Source of the DNA: Lethocerus indicus
Taxonomy: Eukaryota; Arthropoda; Insecta; Hemiptera; Belostomatidae
DNA length: 64,000 nucleotides
Reading direction: 5' to 3'
Assembly: GCA_019843655.1 (NCBI GenBank)
Contig: JACDQD010000003.1
Span: 4,280,925 to 4,344,924, forward strand
Position 1 is the stretch's first letter, and every line of letters starts with the position of its first letter. The position numbers and the translations under genes were made by a program. The notes under the pieces are model-generated. The model saw only the letters and a program-made list of their open reading frames with translations, did no database searches and was not told where the DNA came from. Of this stretch, positions 13,425-25,725 are shown piece by piece.

Positions 13425-15204
13425 GCATACTCACGATTAAACAAGCGCAAGAAAAAACGTTCCTGAGTATCGACACAGGTCGGAGATCAGATGGAAATTG
13501 CAGGTGCTTAGTTTAAAGGCGGATTCAGACGGTTCAACTTCAATGATCTGTACACGGCTGAATTAGCCCATCTTAATGGACATTTAAAACGTGTCAACAA
13601 TGAAGACGGTTTAATTTGTAAGTTCAAACGATGTGATTGAATCAGATGGAATAAAAGTAAACCCCAGTGCCCTACTTCTTTCAATTGTCAATTTGGTCGA
13701 TCAGCATGATTGGTAGATGCAATTAAACTGTCTCCAAGAGCCTTAAGCTATATTCGTATTACTCTTCCATGGACGTATTGCACTTGGGCAGCGTTTCCTC
13801 TGCGTAATAGTCATAACACATAAATCCTGCCTATCCATCTACTATCACATATTCATATCTGAATTTAAAATACCAACACAATACAATATACTGAACACTA
13901 AATCAAACAGTGATACATTTTTCTTTGATGAACCATCAAACTGAACGAGTTTTAGAAACTATCAAAAAATATTAGCGGTTTCATTACAGCTGATTTTAAC
14001 TTATCAATATAATAATGAATTCGAAACGGAATTGCGGTACTGAATTTTCGTCCAGAAAACACCGCCCAAATTCCTTCGATCTCACACCTAACGAAGGACC
14101 ATATGCGATAAAATGTTAAAGATAATATAATAGGAATTTGGTGAAGAGGAATGATAAATAAACAACAGGATAATGAAGAATAAAAAAAAGAGACGAACGG
14201 AAAGAGAAACAATATTAAGGCCGCAGGCCAGGTAGATTCTATTCTTGGTCCATTTCAGTGTACTGGCCAGATCTCCTTCCCATCCCTCCTCCTTTATACC
14301 CCCATTTAAAAAAGAAACAAAGAACAAAAACAACCGCCAAGTGGAACAGGTGTGACACGCTCCGCATTCTCTCCCCCCCTCCACCCCACCAACCCCCTCA
14401 CCGTTGTTAATTTAGCCTCTAGAACGCGCACACAATTGATTGGTTCACAGGAAATCTTCGTTCAATAAAGAAATAAATAACTGTTAAAACCATGCATATA
14501 ATAATAATAATAAAAAAGGGAAAAGAAAAGTACATTTATTTAGAAATTAGAAGAATATAAATGATTTTTGTTTATAAAAGAATTTTTAAACATTTTCACA
14601 GCTTTCATATATATTTAAATGCGGAAGATATTTATAGTGTGATTAGGACTATAATCACTCGCATTATTCTACTTTTCACATTCACTGGCTGGCTTAGGCC
14701 AAATCAGCATATTGACTGAATTATCGGTGTTTAAAAATGGAGACTTTATTTACTAATGATAATATTACTAACGGAATGCCGCGGACGGGTATGACAACAG
14801 GAGAGAGGGGAGTGGGAATATTGCACTTGTGATGAAGTCATATATTGTAAAACTTGAAAACATTATCAGATATGCGATACTATAAAAATATAAACCGTCC
14901 CACGTATATTTGACTGCAGTGTAGTCTCCGCACTGGAACCACATCCAACTACCGACGATGAAGAAAAACCCACACTGAATTTAATCTCAGACGAAATGAG
15001 TATAACTTGATAAGATTGCACAGTCGCATTATAATTGTTTGCGGAGTAAATATAGATTGTTTGAAATGGTATTTTTCTTCCCTCCTGTTTTTATTTCATT
15101 TTATTCTGTTAAAAGATTTTTAAAATGAAGAATAAAATCTGTATATTAAGTATATTTTAAAATATATTTTGTTTTAAAAATATTTTAACAATTCCTTATA
15201 CTAA

Positions 15205-15375
15205 TTTATACATCTCTGAGGCAGCACAGCCGCCTCTAACACTAAGTTCCCGGTCCAATACCGGCTAGCGGCAAAAACCTTTGTCCCTCTGGAAAGGTAC
15301 AAAATACTATGTATAAAATGTAGAAGTGTAGCATATGTAAAATGTAAATGTGTAGTCGGTGGGTTCGCGCCACGT
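15205..15375. repeat. Decayed SINE-like repeat with tRNA T-arm motifs
   Basis: Two T-arm-like pieces are visible: ccggtccaataccgg at 15250-15264, and gtgggttcgcgccac at 15359-15373 (stem gtgg/ccac, loop gttcgcg). The first, with its flank, is closely matched at 45331-45346. The bases after it (ctagcggcaaaaacctttgt) resemble a common SINE body. Orientation and full limits are unclear because of divergence. Confidence 0.4.
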
Positions 15376-15559
15376 CCCGTGTACCCTACGAGCACGCGGA
15401 CATAAATCCTCGAAATTTTAGTTCCGAGGTAAAGACTTTTACTACCTATAAACGAATATATTCCTATTTCTGATATATTGATTTCGATCACCCATTTTTT
15501 CTTCGGGGAATATCCTATTGGCGCCGGGCGTAACTCACATTTCCTAGTAGCTAACCCCT

Positions 15560-15600
15560 GGAAGAAATCACCGGTAAGAAACCGGTATACCATCGATAGG
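15560..15600 (-). repeat. Dispersed repeat fragment (shared with 9.3 kb)
   Basis: The 25 bases at 15574-15598 (ggtaagaaaccggtatacca then tcgat) align ungapped with about 9308-9332 at 20 of 25 positions. Both copies give the peptide start MVYRFLT on the minus strand, which is how the pair was noticed. Most differences are transitions, as expected of an old CpG-decayed repeat. Confidence 0.4.
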
Positions 15601-16862
15601 AGAAAACGCGAATATGTTTGTATCGTCTAAGCACAATGAGAGGACGAACAAACAGATTTGAGGGAGAGTGGAATTGGGTAAATAACTCTAGGGACGAAGG
15701 TCCTGGCAGCGGACCACTGACTCACATCGCCCAGAATAGCACGCTGGGACGCCACAAACCATCACGCCCACGAGGTCAACTTAGGCCAAAACAAAATTTC
15801 AGAACACTTATTAATCCGCAGACATGCATTCTTTTCCGCCTAAAAGAGGGGGTTGTAACTAAATTATTTTCAACTAATTTCATAGTTGACATAGATTAAT
15901 GTATAATTCTAAAAATAACCCGCTAACAAAATTTTACCGAAAAGACCACTTTTTTCAGCGGAGTAACAGCTGAACGCGCTACATTTTCCATTATGTGAGT
16001 ATTCATTCTTCAAGATTTAGATCTTCAACGGCCAAAAGAAACTCCCAGGTACATTTTGTACCCCTAGTAGTATGAGCACCAAGGTAAACCTAACAAAGAG
16101 GGGGGGTGGTAAACAGCTGCAAGAGAATCTATATATGACCCTAACCTTTCTAAGGACTCCTTGTACATTTGCAAGGGGAACTGGTGGTGGTAGTTCTTGA
16201 CAGTGAACAATAGACAAAAATATACTTCGAACTTTATTCCTCAACAGAGAGGGCAAATGTAAAAATGAACGCACGCTCGTACATTCAAATCTATAATTAT
16301 AGCGGACCCTCCAAATGTCCGTGTAGAAATGATATATTTCTACATATCGAGGCAGGAATACGACTCCATATGTACCTCTGGCTGGTTCCTAATGCATAAA
16401 TGAGAGTTGGTTCGGGATAGAAGCAATCGATTCGACGATTTCTCGGTGGAAGACGGAAAATAAATTTACAATAAAAATAAATCTTATCGGAGAACTAAAA
16501 CTATGCGACGTTTTTCATATTTTTCAAACTTTGGAATGAGGGAATATTAATTCGGTCCTTTGACGCCAGAAGGTGTGAATAAAGCGTGAGAAGACAAATT
16601 CCGACGGCTGCCAGAACACGGCATAAAAATAAAACTAACCCCGAAGCCAACAGCGGTCGAGGAATTGGAAGGCACTGAGAGGATCACGGAAGAGAGAGGT
16701 GTACCAAACGGGTTGAGAGGGTGAAGCCGAAATCGAGCTAGGTTCAATGACTCTGCACTGGCCTAGCCGGTGGCCCCGTCTTAAATAATAATACCACCAC
16801 TACCACCTCCACCGGCTCGGGCCAGTTCTTTTTTTCAGTTTTTTTTTTCAACTCATCAACTC

Positions 16863-16940
16863 AGCGGTCGGCCATATTCATATACCTAACCTCCAACGGC
16901 TTATTATAACTCCACTACCGCCACACGGAGGCCGACCGCT
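16863..16940. repeat. Inverted repeat, 11-bp perfect arms
   Basis: agcggtcggcc at 16863-16873 is exactly inverted as ggccgaccgct at 16930-16940, with a 56-base loop. Just upstream are two T-rich runs and a CCA-rich stretch (16795-16812). It could be a small MITE remnant or a hairpin; no target duplication was recognised. Confidence 0.5.
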
Positions 16941-17519
16941 CATTCTCAATGTGGGCTACGGTTTAATACACAAACTATTCGTCACCGTAAGGTCACAGAT
17001 TTTCTCAAAGCCCGAAAGATGAGGACAGATAGAAATTGCGCAATCTTTTATCGAGTACGGTTTGTTTGTACAACTGTCTACGAGATCTTCGAAAAGAAGT
17101 AGTAGTTAATAGATAAATATTACGGAATACTAATAACGGTAGGATCATTCCAAGTCACACAGGTAAATATATTAAACCAGAAATACACTGGGACATTGCT
17201 GGATTAATCTATACAACCTGCTTTATCCACTCCCTTCCCTTTCTCTTATTCTTACATTACATTCTCAAAACTTTCGCGTTACCGCGATGTTTTTATCTAA
17301 TAGATTTCGGTATTACGTACTACTATGGCATCTCCATTCCTATGCCCACCGACCCTACCCCACGGCCGCCCTCATAACTCTTAATTCAGTACCCCTGAAT
17401 TGTGGTTCAAATTCACCCTCGAAAGTTTCATCGACCTGAATTCGCGTATCTTTCGTGGGACAATAATCGTACTCATGTTCTATCTATTATAAATCACAAT
17501 ACACTTGTCATTAAGTTTC

Positions 17520-17759
17520 TTAACCCTTTCGCTACGGCGGTCCCCGCCGCGGAGTGGCTTACGTGGAACGGAGCACCGTGCCGAAAGTGCGAACATTAAG
17601 CGCGCACAGTCTTTAACATTCGGAGCCAAGACTGTCTCGATCGGGTTGATAGCATCTGCCTTGATTTTTGGCTCCATTTCTGTAAGAGATGCGGCGTTCG
17701 TGTATAAGCGGCGTTTTCTGGCGGGTGACTATAGTCACCCGTAGTAGCGAAAGGGTTAA
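17520..17759. mobile_element. piggyBac-type MITE with perfect 16-bp terminal repeats
   Basis: The 240-bp unit begins ttaaccctttcgctac (17520-17535) and ends with its exact reverse complement (17744-17759). The outer TTAA on each side matches the piggyBac target-site duplication, and CCCTTT-type termini are typical of that superfamily. Subterminal hairpins sit inside each end: cggcgg/ccgccg at 17535-17549 and a perfect 20-bp palindrome at 17722-17741. Two more internal inverted repeats lie at 17607-17635 (acagtctt/aagactgt) and 17622-17675 (ggagccaa/ttggctcc). There is no transposase; an open frame across it has no recognisable domain. It is a non-autonomous element that would depend on a transposase elsewhere. 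The intact termini suggest recent insertion compared with the decayed SINEs nearby. Confidence 0.85.
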
Positions 17760-17770
17760 ACTGTAAATAA

Positions 17771-17800
17771 ATAACTAACCTGACGGAGGGAGGAGGTTAC
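17771..17800 (-). promoter_or_regulatory. Weak candidate recursive splice site
   Basis: On the minus strand a C/T-rich tract (17795-17783, cctccctccg) ends in cag at 17782-17780, followed by gttagt. The acceptor half is good but the donor has T at +3. It lies 11 bases from the edge of the MITE at 17520-17759, so the insertion may have landed close to a splice element. It also lies nearly midway between the 31.4- and 2.05-kb sites. Weak on its own. Confidence 0.18.
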
Positions 17801-17996
17801 CGGTGAGGCTTGACCGGCACAAATACACGTCTCGGATATGAGACGACTTAACTAACAGGCTTGCACAGAAATCACTGGGTCCCCGGGGGAACGGCAGACT
17901 GATAAAGATACGAAGGTGAGTGTACGACAGAGAAGGCGGAGTGTGCCAGGGGCATTGCCAACACAACAGACAAGAGGGAAGGGAGCAACGTCCCTC

Positions 17997-18141
<145 letters not shown>

Positions 18142-18341
18142 GCATCAGACACCCAACAATGTCCACAACCCTCGCTAGCCGGACATTCTGCATCCAAATT
18201 CATGCGAATGTTTGGGGCTAGACCAATGGCGACTTCTCGCCATCATCAACCATTGTTGAGTTAAGCGACACTAACACATAACATATAGTGCCTGTGGCCA
18301 TCACTCCCAGTATGAGATTTAATCGCGGTATTTAACATCTA

Positions 18342-18345
<4 letters not shown>

Positions 18346-18396
<51 letters not shown>
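18346..18396. repeat. (TA)n microsatellite
   Basis: 51 bases of pure alternating TA, about 200 bases right of the long GA tract. Confidence 0.97.
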
Positions 18397-18397
<1 letters not shown>

Positions 18398-21320
18398 TCG
18401 TACCTTATTTGTCCACAGCTAGTAACAAGGTGAAGTACGATTAGTAAGTTCGGCGATTATCACCGGTATTATAAATTATTGGAGCAAGACTGCGTATTCT
18501 TGACTCCCCATAACTTGCTTAAAGTCCAAAATGTCCATTCACTTTATTAAACAACTTTCTAAACCAGTGACTCCGTTACTAGAACGCTGACATGCAAGAA
18601 CGAATTCCTCCGAAGGTTTCATTTCATTATTTCGCCTTCAATGGAAATGGAGTTTCCATATTTCTATTAATTGACCAACGATTAATGGAACACAACAGAC
18701 ACCACATTATACTATAGTTATAACCAATTTATCATTTCCCTTATATATCTTTCAATATTTATTTCTTTTAGTTGTTTTGTCGTTTTAAACGAAATTTATA
18801 TGTTCCACCGATTAATTTAGCGGCGACTACTTTCACTCTCTACTTACCAGTGAAAATCGATACGATCTTAAGCGCTGACAAACAACTGTTTTTTGTTATC
18901 CAAAATGGTGACTAGGTAAGTAGTAGCTCGTAAAAATAGTATCTTAGTAAGCTCATAAACTGCTTAAGCGTTAAAACAAAGCTTCCTGGGTGTACGGAGG
19001 ATGAGGACGGAAGAAGTTCAAGGACGACGGGCTCGCGGCGACGTTTCGATTTCCCCTACCTACCTCAAGAACATGCGCTAACCACCGACACACCGTCATC
19101 ACTTAGGTACATTAACCCTATCTGAAACAATCGACCAGCCTCCTGTTTCTCTCCGTTATCCCCCTGAATTTTCTCCGAATTATACTACACGGTTCGATAG
19201 GCTACAAACCCGTATGTACCATTCGAACAGAATCGGCAGAGTTAGATTATAATTTAATACCATCGGTGTAGTAATGCCGACAGGATGCCCCACGGGCAAA
19301 CAGCGCATGCGTTAATAGCTTCATTGTACCGACAGAAAGCTACTGCCCTGGCTGAACATGCGAGAGGAAACAGAAAATTAGAGGGCAGTCCCGAATTAAT
19401 TGATTGCCGAGAATTTCAAAGAATTATCTATTATAAGGATAGTTAATGTTCCGATAATAAGTGTAAGCTAACCTAGCCTGTTTCGCCTTGCTTGTTTAGC
19501 AAAATAATCTTGGTGAATAATGTCATTAAGATCTTATAAATTAATTTTATTCCTGATAACAGTTCGAGGTAAATATTTGCATAAATGTCATATAGAGTAG
19601 ACAGTAAAATTATAAAACGTATACGCCTTAGGCGTCCTACAGATCCGGTTTATACAATAAAATCAAAATTGGTACCTTTTAACATTAGACTTCAGCATTC
19701 TCGAGTCAATAGCGCAAGTCAGATAAATCGGTTTCACAGTGTAGACCTAAAGCTATCGGCAAGAAGAAATACCCGTTTGAAAATATGGGAAGTAATAAAA
19801 ACGAAGTACGACCGGCGCCAAACCCAGTGTACCGATTTAAAAAATTCTCAGATCATATCTTTCTCTCACGCGCCGTCTGGCGGAGCAATGGACCGGTTTT
19901 CGGTTATAAAACCCGATCACATAATGGCCCATATAATTCACCGATATGAAGTTTTTTGGAGTAATAAATTATCAACTAGTAAATACTCACCGGAACACAA
20001 TGCCATACATATCCACGTCATTTTTGGTTATCCGATCTCAATACAAAATTAAGAATACAGACCCCCAATAGCACAGATTTGAAAAAAATACGTATGCATT
20101 ACGTATGTGCTAGATTTTACAATCTTGATGTGACCTTTTATGTTCTATAATTTACTATCATAAGCCAAACCTACTGAAAAGCGAGAACATGGGTTCCCAA
20201 TAGGATAACCGTTACAATCGTACACTAAATTGAATTTCCTTTCAACAATAATGGGAACTGTAATATTTCCCATCCATACCAATCTTACCAAAGTATTACG
20301 ACCGGATTCTTCCCGATATATTTCACTGTATTATATTAATTATATTTAAAATGAGATGGGTGTTTGTAATCACAAGACAAGTGTACAGTAAACTCTAGAC
20401 AGAAATTATATATGATTCTTTAATAAATACACTGATGAAACTAGATTTTAGCCAATGCGGATAATGGCGAGGTAAGAATGACACTCTGATGCTGGTAGTG
20501 ACTGTTACATACCTCATCGCAGAATAAATAAAACCAATTACGTTTTGAGCCGTATTGAATATTACGGGGGCAATTTAAAACGAGAACCCCGGACAATGTA
20601 CAACGAGAGGATACGAAATCCAATACGATTAAAGAATGGAATCAGGAGTAAAGGGGATCTTTGGGAATGGGGGTTCTCTTCCATAATGGATGGTTCCCTC
20701 GTGGCCTGGGAAGCGACCCTCCTCTCATCGGCCGCGGCCAGCCAGCCAACCAGCCGCTCACCGAGCACTACTACGCGAAAAAAGTCTAGAAAGTTCCCCG
20801 TCTAACCGATACACGTCACGATATCCCCCGAGCAGAGACCAATCCACGCTTTACAGACTTGTAAATATCACCCGTCCTACATCATGTGCAATACAAATAG
20901 GAATAGTGGAAATCGTACACGTGCCTGGAAATTGTACTCATAAAATTAATGACGGGGGAGGGAGGCATTACGGACGGCATTGCGGGACGATTAAATATAG
21001 AACGGTCACACGGTAGAACAGGTTACACTATTTAAAAAAAGACGTCAAACAGGAAGGCACGTTCCGAACGGGTGGCGGGCGGTGTCCTAGTTTTCCGGAC
21101 CCCGGTCATGAAAAATAATTGGCAGAGTTCAAAATAGAGTACACCCAGCTAGTAGGGCATTACATATGTATAAACATATATATTTTAAACGCGGTGGCTC
21201 TTTCCTGTTCAGAACTAGAAACCGAAATCGGGAGGCACGTGTCTGCCTGCTCTAATACACGGGAAACGGCCCTTCCGTACCGATTATTCGGATTCGTGCG
21301 ATGAAAACATCGTGATATAA

Positions 21321-21400
21321 ATCCAGATAGCTCAGCGGGATCAGGTCATAATTAAAGTTGGGAGTAATCAGGAAGTCCTGAACCGGTTCGAGACGATAAA
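21321..21400 (+). repeat. tRNA-like SINE head with boxes A and B
   Basis: TAGCTCAGCGGG at 21328-21339 is a very good box A, and GGTTCGAGAC at 21385-21394 a good box B; they are 57 bases apart start to start, as in tRNAs with a long variable arm. The T-stem does not pair and no acceptor stem is visible, so this is a tRNA-derived repeat or decayed tRNA pseudogene rather than a working tRNA gene. Confidence 0.45.
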
Positions 21401-21857
21401 AATGGACGTTGTCGACTCCTCAAATCTTATCTCGTCCTTCGAGTATCTATCGGCCAAAAAAAAAGAATAAATAAACACGATTTCCCTAAGAATACCTCCT
21501 TCTGCCCTCTTCGGATTAATTCATTTACGATTTTACAATAGGCCCGTTTCGATTAATATTCAACGCGATTTAAAAATATCGAACGTTGTTCAGAGGTTGG
21601 CGCTCGGGTTAGCGAAAAAGCGAAAACGATCCTACCATTATACTGAGAGGGGTGCAGTCGAAAATGGTGACTGGCACATAAAACAACAAAATCAATAGGA
21701 GACCGGTCCCACTCACTTATACTAGAGACGTTCCGGTAGCGACACATGGTCTCCGGGGACGTTCCAATATGGTCGCGGTTTTCACCAATTCTTAACCACA
21801 CCGAAATCCGGAGAAATGCCGGAACTTAATATAACAGACGGGCCGTTGAAAACTTAC

Positions 21858-22140
21858 CTCCATGTTGAAAAATATGCGTATCCAACTTTTAGCTGTAATT
21901 CACAAACAGACGAGCGACGTGTTTCCTAGCGAAGAGGCGGGGAGGAAGGGCTGGGCGCGGGGGGGGGCGGTATCCTGATGAATAACACCGACTATATCGA
22001 CAATCGAACGAAGAGTGTGCCTGTCGGACAATCTCCGGGTACGGACTGAAGTGAAAATTGAGGCAGGACGAGCACGTGGCTGCGCAGAGCGAGTGCGCAA
22101 GCGCGACCCCACCATCGCCCGCACGCACACACGTCCACAT
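21858..22140 (-). promoter_or_regulatory. GC-rich island with a possible first exon (ATG GAG, then a consensus donor)
   Basis: 21920-22130 is rich in G+C and CpG. Reading the minus strand out of the island, an ATG at 21863-21861 is followed by GAG and then an immediate consensus donor gtaagt at 21857-21852. This is what a short first coding exon with a CpG-rich 5' UTR would look like. There is no TATA box or initiator that could be defended, and no second exon was found. Confidence 0.22.
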
Positions 22141-25100
22141 TTATTACACAAAATAAAACTATACATCGTATCTCTTGTTTTCACGTTCCCCCCCTCCCAC
22201 CACCCCGAAGGCCGAATAATTTCGGGACACTTACTGTTACTTCACGGCCGAGGCACAAAAAAAAACCCGGACTTATCATCCCGTCCCAAAAGATCAACTC
22301 AAAATGCCATCGTACAGATATATATTTAAATCAATTCTTTCAAACAAAATAAGTCGTGTTAATAATATTGTTCTACATATTCTACTTATACCATAATACA
22401 TGGTCTCTAAAGAAAAGTGAATGCACTGCATCCCTTAATCCGATCATTTATCATTGCCAATATCAATTCTCATCACCGCTGCCACTTTGTCTATGAAGTT
22501 TTATCCAACTTAAAGGACATAAAAATGAATCAATAATTAATCCAACTTACCACAAGTATACAAATTCTTATCGATGATGCCTACTTAATTGTCAACACAT
22601 ATTTACAAACAATTTTCCGACCTATTCTGGATCTTAACAACTTCAGCAAACTTCTTCAATGTGGTCGGCGCCAAATTCTCACTTTCGTCGATAAGACAAA
22701 AATGCGGTTCGGTTTTTACTTTCGCAAAAACTGCCCATTCACCTATCGAGTATTTTTCTTCCTTTTAATAAAATATACGATTTCGGAATATCATATTACC
22801 GGAGAATTGTAAACTGATAATCATTAATTAATAAACACAGAGAATGTCTTCGACTTATCATTTCCGGTGGTAGGATGGAAGAAATTTCGCGCGACGTATA
22901 TTATTAACAATATTATTTTTAGATTTTCCCCGGTAGTAAAGGAGGCTTTTCAGTAGAGTTACGACATATTTCTCGGAATGTAACCCCGCATAATTTACAG
23001 TCGCTTTTTATTACGGCCATATATATATTCGCAGAAATACAGAGCATCATATTCAAATATTCGCGTTGATAAGCAACGCAATGTTGTTCGATACACGTCG
23101 GGGGGGTCTTGCACCAGATTACCGCATATTCTTCGGCTGTGAGGCAAGACGAATATAATAATACTTTCACCGTTTCCTGTTGAAAAATAACCAGTTTCCG
23201 ACTGAGAAGGGCGCAGAATAAAAAGCATGCGGGAGAGTCAGAACTGGAACAGAAGTCCTCTTGCGTCACCCCAGCTATTAATCCGCAACGTTGATTAATT
23301 ACCAATAAATTGTTAATGGTGACCCCCCCTCTTGTGAAAATAATTATGGTGGCTGCTAAGCTTCCTCTAAAACGATGCAATAAAGGGATGATAGAGATTT
23401 GGACGGAGTAACAGAAATCCGGGGAGAGGTCAATGCGGGAATAACTACAGAGTCTACTTTCACAAAATTTACACTTGCCTAATCACTCACAGGTGTACAA
23501 GTCCGCTCTGCTGGCATTAATTTGGAGATAACTTTTCAATTTGAAACGAATAATTTTAATATCGACGATTAAACCGTGAAGAATATTTGAAGGAGAATTT
23601 ATTAGAAATATTCCTGGTTAAACATAATTGTGGACTATGAGTACAGACTTTACATATGAGAATGTATGACGCAATGACATTTTCATGTTGAGGCATTTCT
23701 TGCGAGATCCACGAGGGAATACGATCACACTTGGCATTTCTGTCCCCAATCACCAAATTCTACCGACTCGGCTTCACGCCACTAGCAATAGCAGTGAGAT
23801 GGTAATATAGCGATAGCAACATAGTACTGACACGCTTAGAAGCACTGTTTCTGTGACAAAGTATGCTATATTGGTTTACAGGATTACTTGAAAAATCTTT
23901 TTTCCGCAATGAAAGCAGAACCACAGTAACAGAATAAATAAGGGGAGTAAAAACCATCGTAGAGTAAAATCCGAAGATACAATTTCAACTCCTCGGAATA
24001 ATTTGATAAATTACACTAATTTTGAAAGCAGTACGAGATAGAATGAAAGAGCCGGCGAGTGGGGTTGTATTCCAGAACATAATAGGGTTTCAGTTCCGAG
24101 CATAATTCGAATGTGGCATTTGCAGGGGGGAGCCATAGGTCTGAAAATTGGGAGATCGTGATCCGGACTGCCGAAGCTCGATTGCACTCGAAACGAAGCC
24201 AGTTTTGAACGCGATAAGCTGATGACTGTTCCGTATAAAATCTGTAGAAGCATCGGTAATTTACAATTACATTTTTTTGATACCACTACGTACATAAGTA
24301 TGTAAAAGTTAAACAGAATCTAACAATAAGTATGTAATTTATGGAAATAAATTATTAGTACTTAGAGATTTATTATTTCCATTAGTAAACTCTAGCTAGA
24401 AATATTTTCTTGTAGCATTATCAGTAAGTTCAGGTGTGTGCGCAGGAATTTTAAGTTTGGTACCCTCCCTCCAAATGTTATGTAGTTATCACAGTGTTAG
24501 TAAGTGTTGTTATAGGTAATAACAAATATTATAATTTTATCAATTAATACTAATCATAGGTAAATGATCATTTAATTAAAATGCGTAGACAATAGCACCA
24601 AATTAGCTGTATTTATTAATATTAACTGGTCCGTGAGTGGGGCAAAGAAGAGACTGAAATCTTTAGTTACGAGCTTGGAAACAAACGCTGTGAGCGGTTA
24701 CCGTACCGTAGCGTGTTACGGGGTTAGTGTAACTGTTACACATAAATATCTATATATATCTCGGCATTCCACGAGAAGTTTAACCACAAATAACGACACC
24801 CTTCCCTCCCACCGGTCACGATTAAATTATGTAGAAAGTTATACACCGTATAAGAAAGAGAGCACCGCACAAGCGGTTATCCAACAATACTCGTATACTT
24901 TAATTAGGTCGTTAGTCGGACTTCTCATTAGAGGCTTCCTGTTCATAAACGTTAACAATATTCGAGTGGATTGTATTTGGCTCGAGAAAATAACTGCCTG
25001 GAAGGAGGATGTCATAAATATTGCTAGGGCCTCTGGACCGTATCGGGAAAAGAAAAAAAAACCAGCATGAAAAACATGAAAACTAGAAGGCGCCCAATAT

Positions 25101-25548
25101 TTTACCTTTCACTCGGGGTCCTTTATGCGCCGCGAAATGGCATTTTGAAACGGCCCAAGAGGTAAACTCGATAGCCTATGAACTCGGCTGACCTTGAATG
25201 AAATTCTCCGTCCGTAATTGGAAGGAGCTCTCGGGGATCCGCCCCAAAGAAAATCACCTCGGAAAAATGTCCACCGAAGCGAGTCGAATATAATAACCAA
25301 GTGTGATGTAACGTCACCGCCAGCTTGTTTCATCTGGTGACGGCTTTTCGCCATCGTCGCTTGTCTACGCCACGCCGGCCAAATTAGTTCATTAGACAGT
25401 TCAGGGAGGAAACCCTGTTGAATACACAAGTTCGTATCATCATGGCATGAATTTGCTAGGAGCCTTCTACCGAAAGCCAAGTTTTAATAATGGCAATTTC
25501 ACTTGTATTGAGAGCGGCGGCTTTATATCTGCACTTCCCAATAGGAGC

Positions 25549-25569
25549 GTTCCGCGGTTGCCGCGGAAC
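25549..25569. repeat. Perfect GC-rich hairpin
   Basis: Arms gttccgcgg and ccgcggaac (9 bp) close a 3-base loop ttg. It sits within a slightly GC-enriched stretch about 100 bases upstream of the SINE at 25.65 kb. Its role is unknown. Confidence 0.6.
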
Positions 25570-25642
25570 AAACTACCCGACTGAATTCTCTGAACGTTAT
25601 AAGCGAGTGGAAATTAGCGATAAACCCGGGTGATAAATTCGA

Positions 25643-25725
25643 ATTCACGGTGGTCAGAGCGGTGCGGCGTTAAAGCGACGATCCGGCTTCGAATCCCGGA
25701 AGCGGACCGAATTTTCCTTCAACTG
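25643..25725 (+). repeat. tRNA-derived SINE fragment, copy 1
   Basis: A box A-like tggtcagagcgg at 25651-25662 and a box B-like ggcttcgaatccc at 25685-25697 are at tRNA-like spacing, forming a pol III promoter of the kind that heads insect SINEs. The T-arm nearly folds (ccgg/ccgg) but has one C-C mismatch. Two short blocks downstream of box B (25692-25704 and 25706-25722) recur at 50614-50679, supporting a dispersed family. No poly-A or simple tail is recognised. It is not a functional tRNA gene, as no acceptor stem can be drawn. Confidence 0.55.

Larger units (their letters stand above)
9336..15200. other. Non-coding, AT-rich; no gene recognised
   Basis: The longest frames (130 codons at 10867-11259 plus; 132 codons at 12080-12478 minus) have no motifs and no coding-type composition. 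The region holds the splice-like motifs at 11.5 and 13.4 kb, the duplication at 12.26 kb, a possible repeat shred aaaccggtctaacaa at 10277, and a run of GAA units near 13243-13262. Confidence 0.55.
18397..25548. other. Non-coding, AT-rich; no gene recognised
   Basis: Open frames of 155 codons (19585-20052 plus), 153 codons (22919-23380 minus) and 145 codons (24633-25070 plus) are the longest, but have no family resemblance, no GC rise and ordinary AT-rich codon use, unlike the radial spoke exon. Besides the SINE at 21.3 kb and the GC island at 21.9 kb, a moderately GC-rich stretch spans 25090-25480. Confidence 0.55.

Noticed and set aside
17110..17170. tactaataac branch-point-like word then cacag and gtaaat on the plus strand
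   Set aside because: Several AG dinucleotides lie between branch-like word and CAG, the tract is poor, and the donor is weak.
18895..18922. Plus-strand gactag followed by gtaagt with a T-rich stretch upstream
   Set aside because: TAG acceptor with a 14-base purine-containing gap to the tract; much weaker than the three listed sites.
19585..20052. 155-codon open frame on the plus strand
   Set aside because: The second longest frame class after the radial spoke exon, but within what an AT-rich 64-kb window gives by chance on six frames; no motif, no GC rise, no splice context.
22919..23380. 153-codon minus-strand frame, Cys-rich
   Set aside because: Cysteines do not fall into a zinc-finger spacing; composition is that of the surrounding non-coding DNA.
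24633..25070. 145-codon plus-strand frame
   Set aside because: No domain or signal, and no supporting splice or promoter signals.
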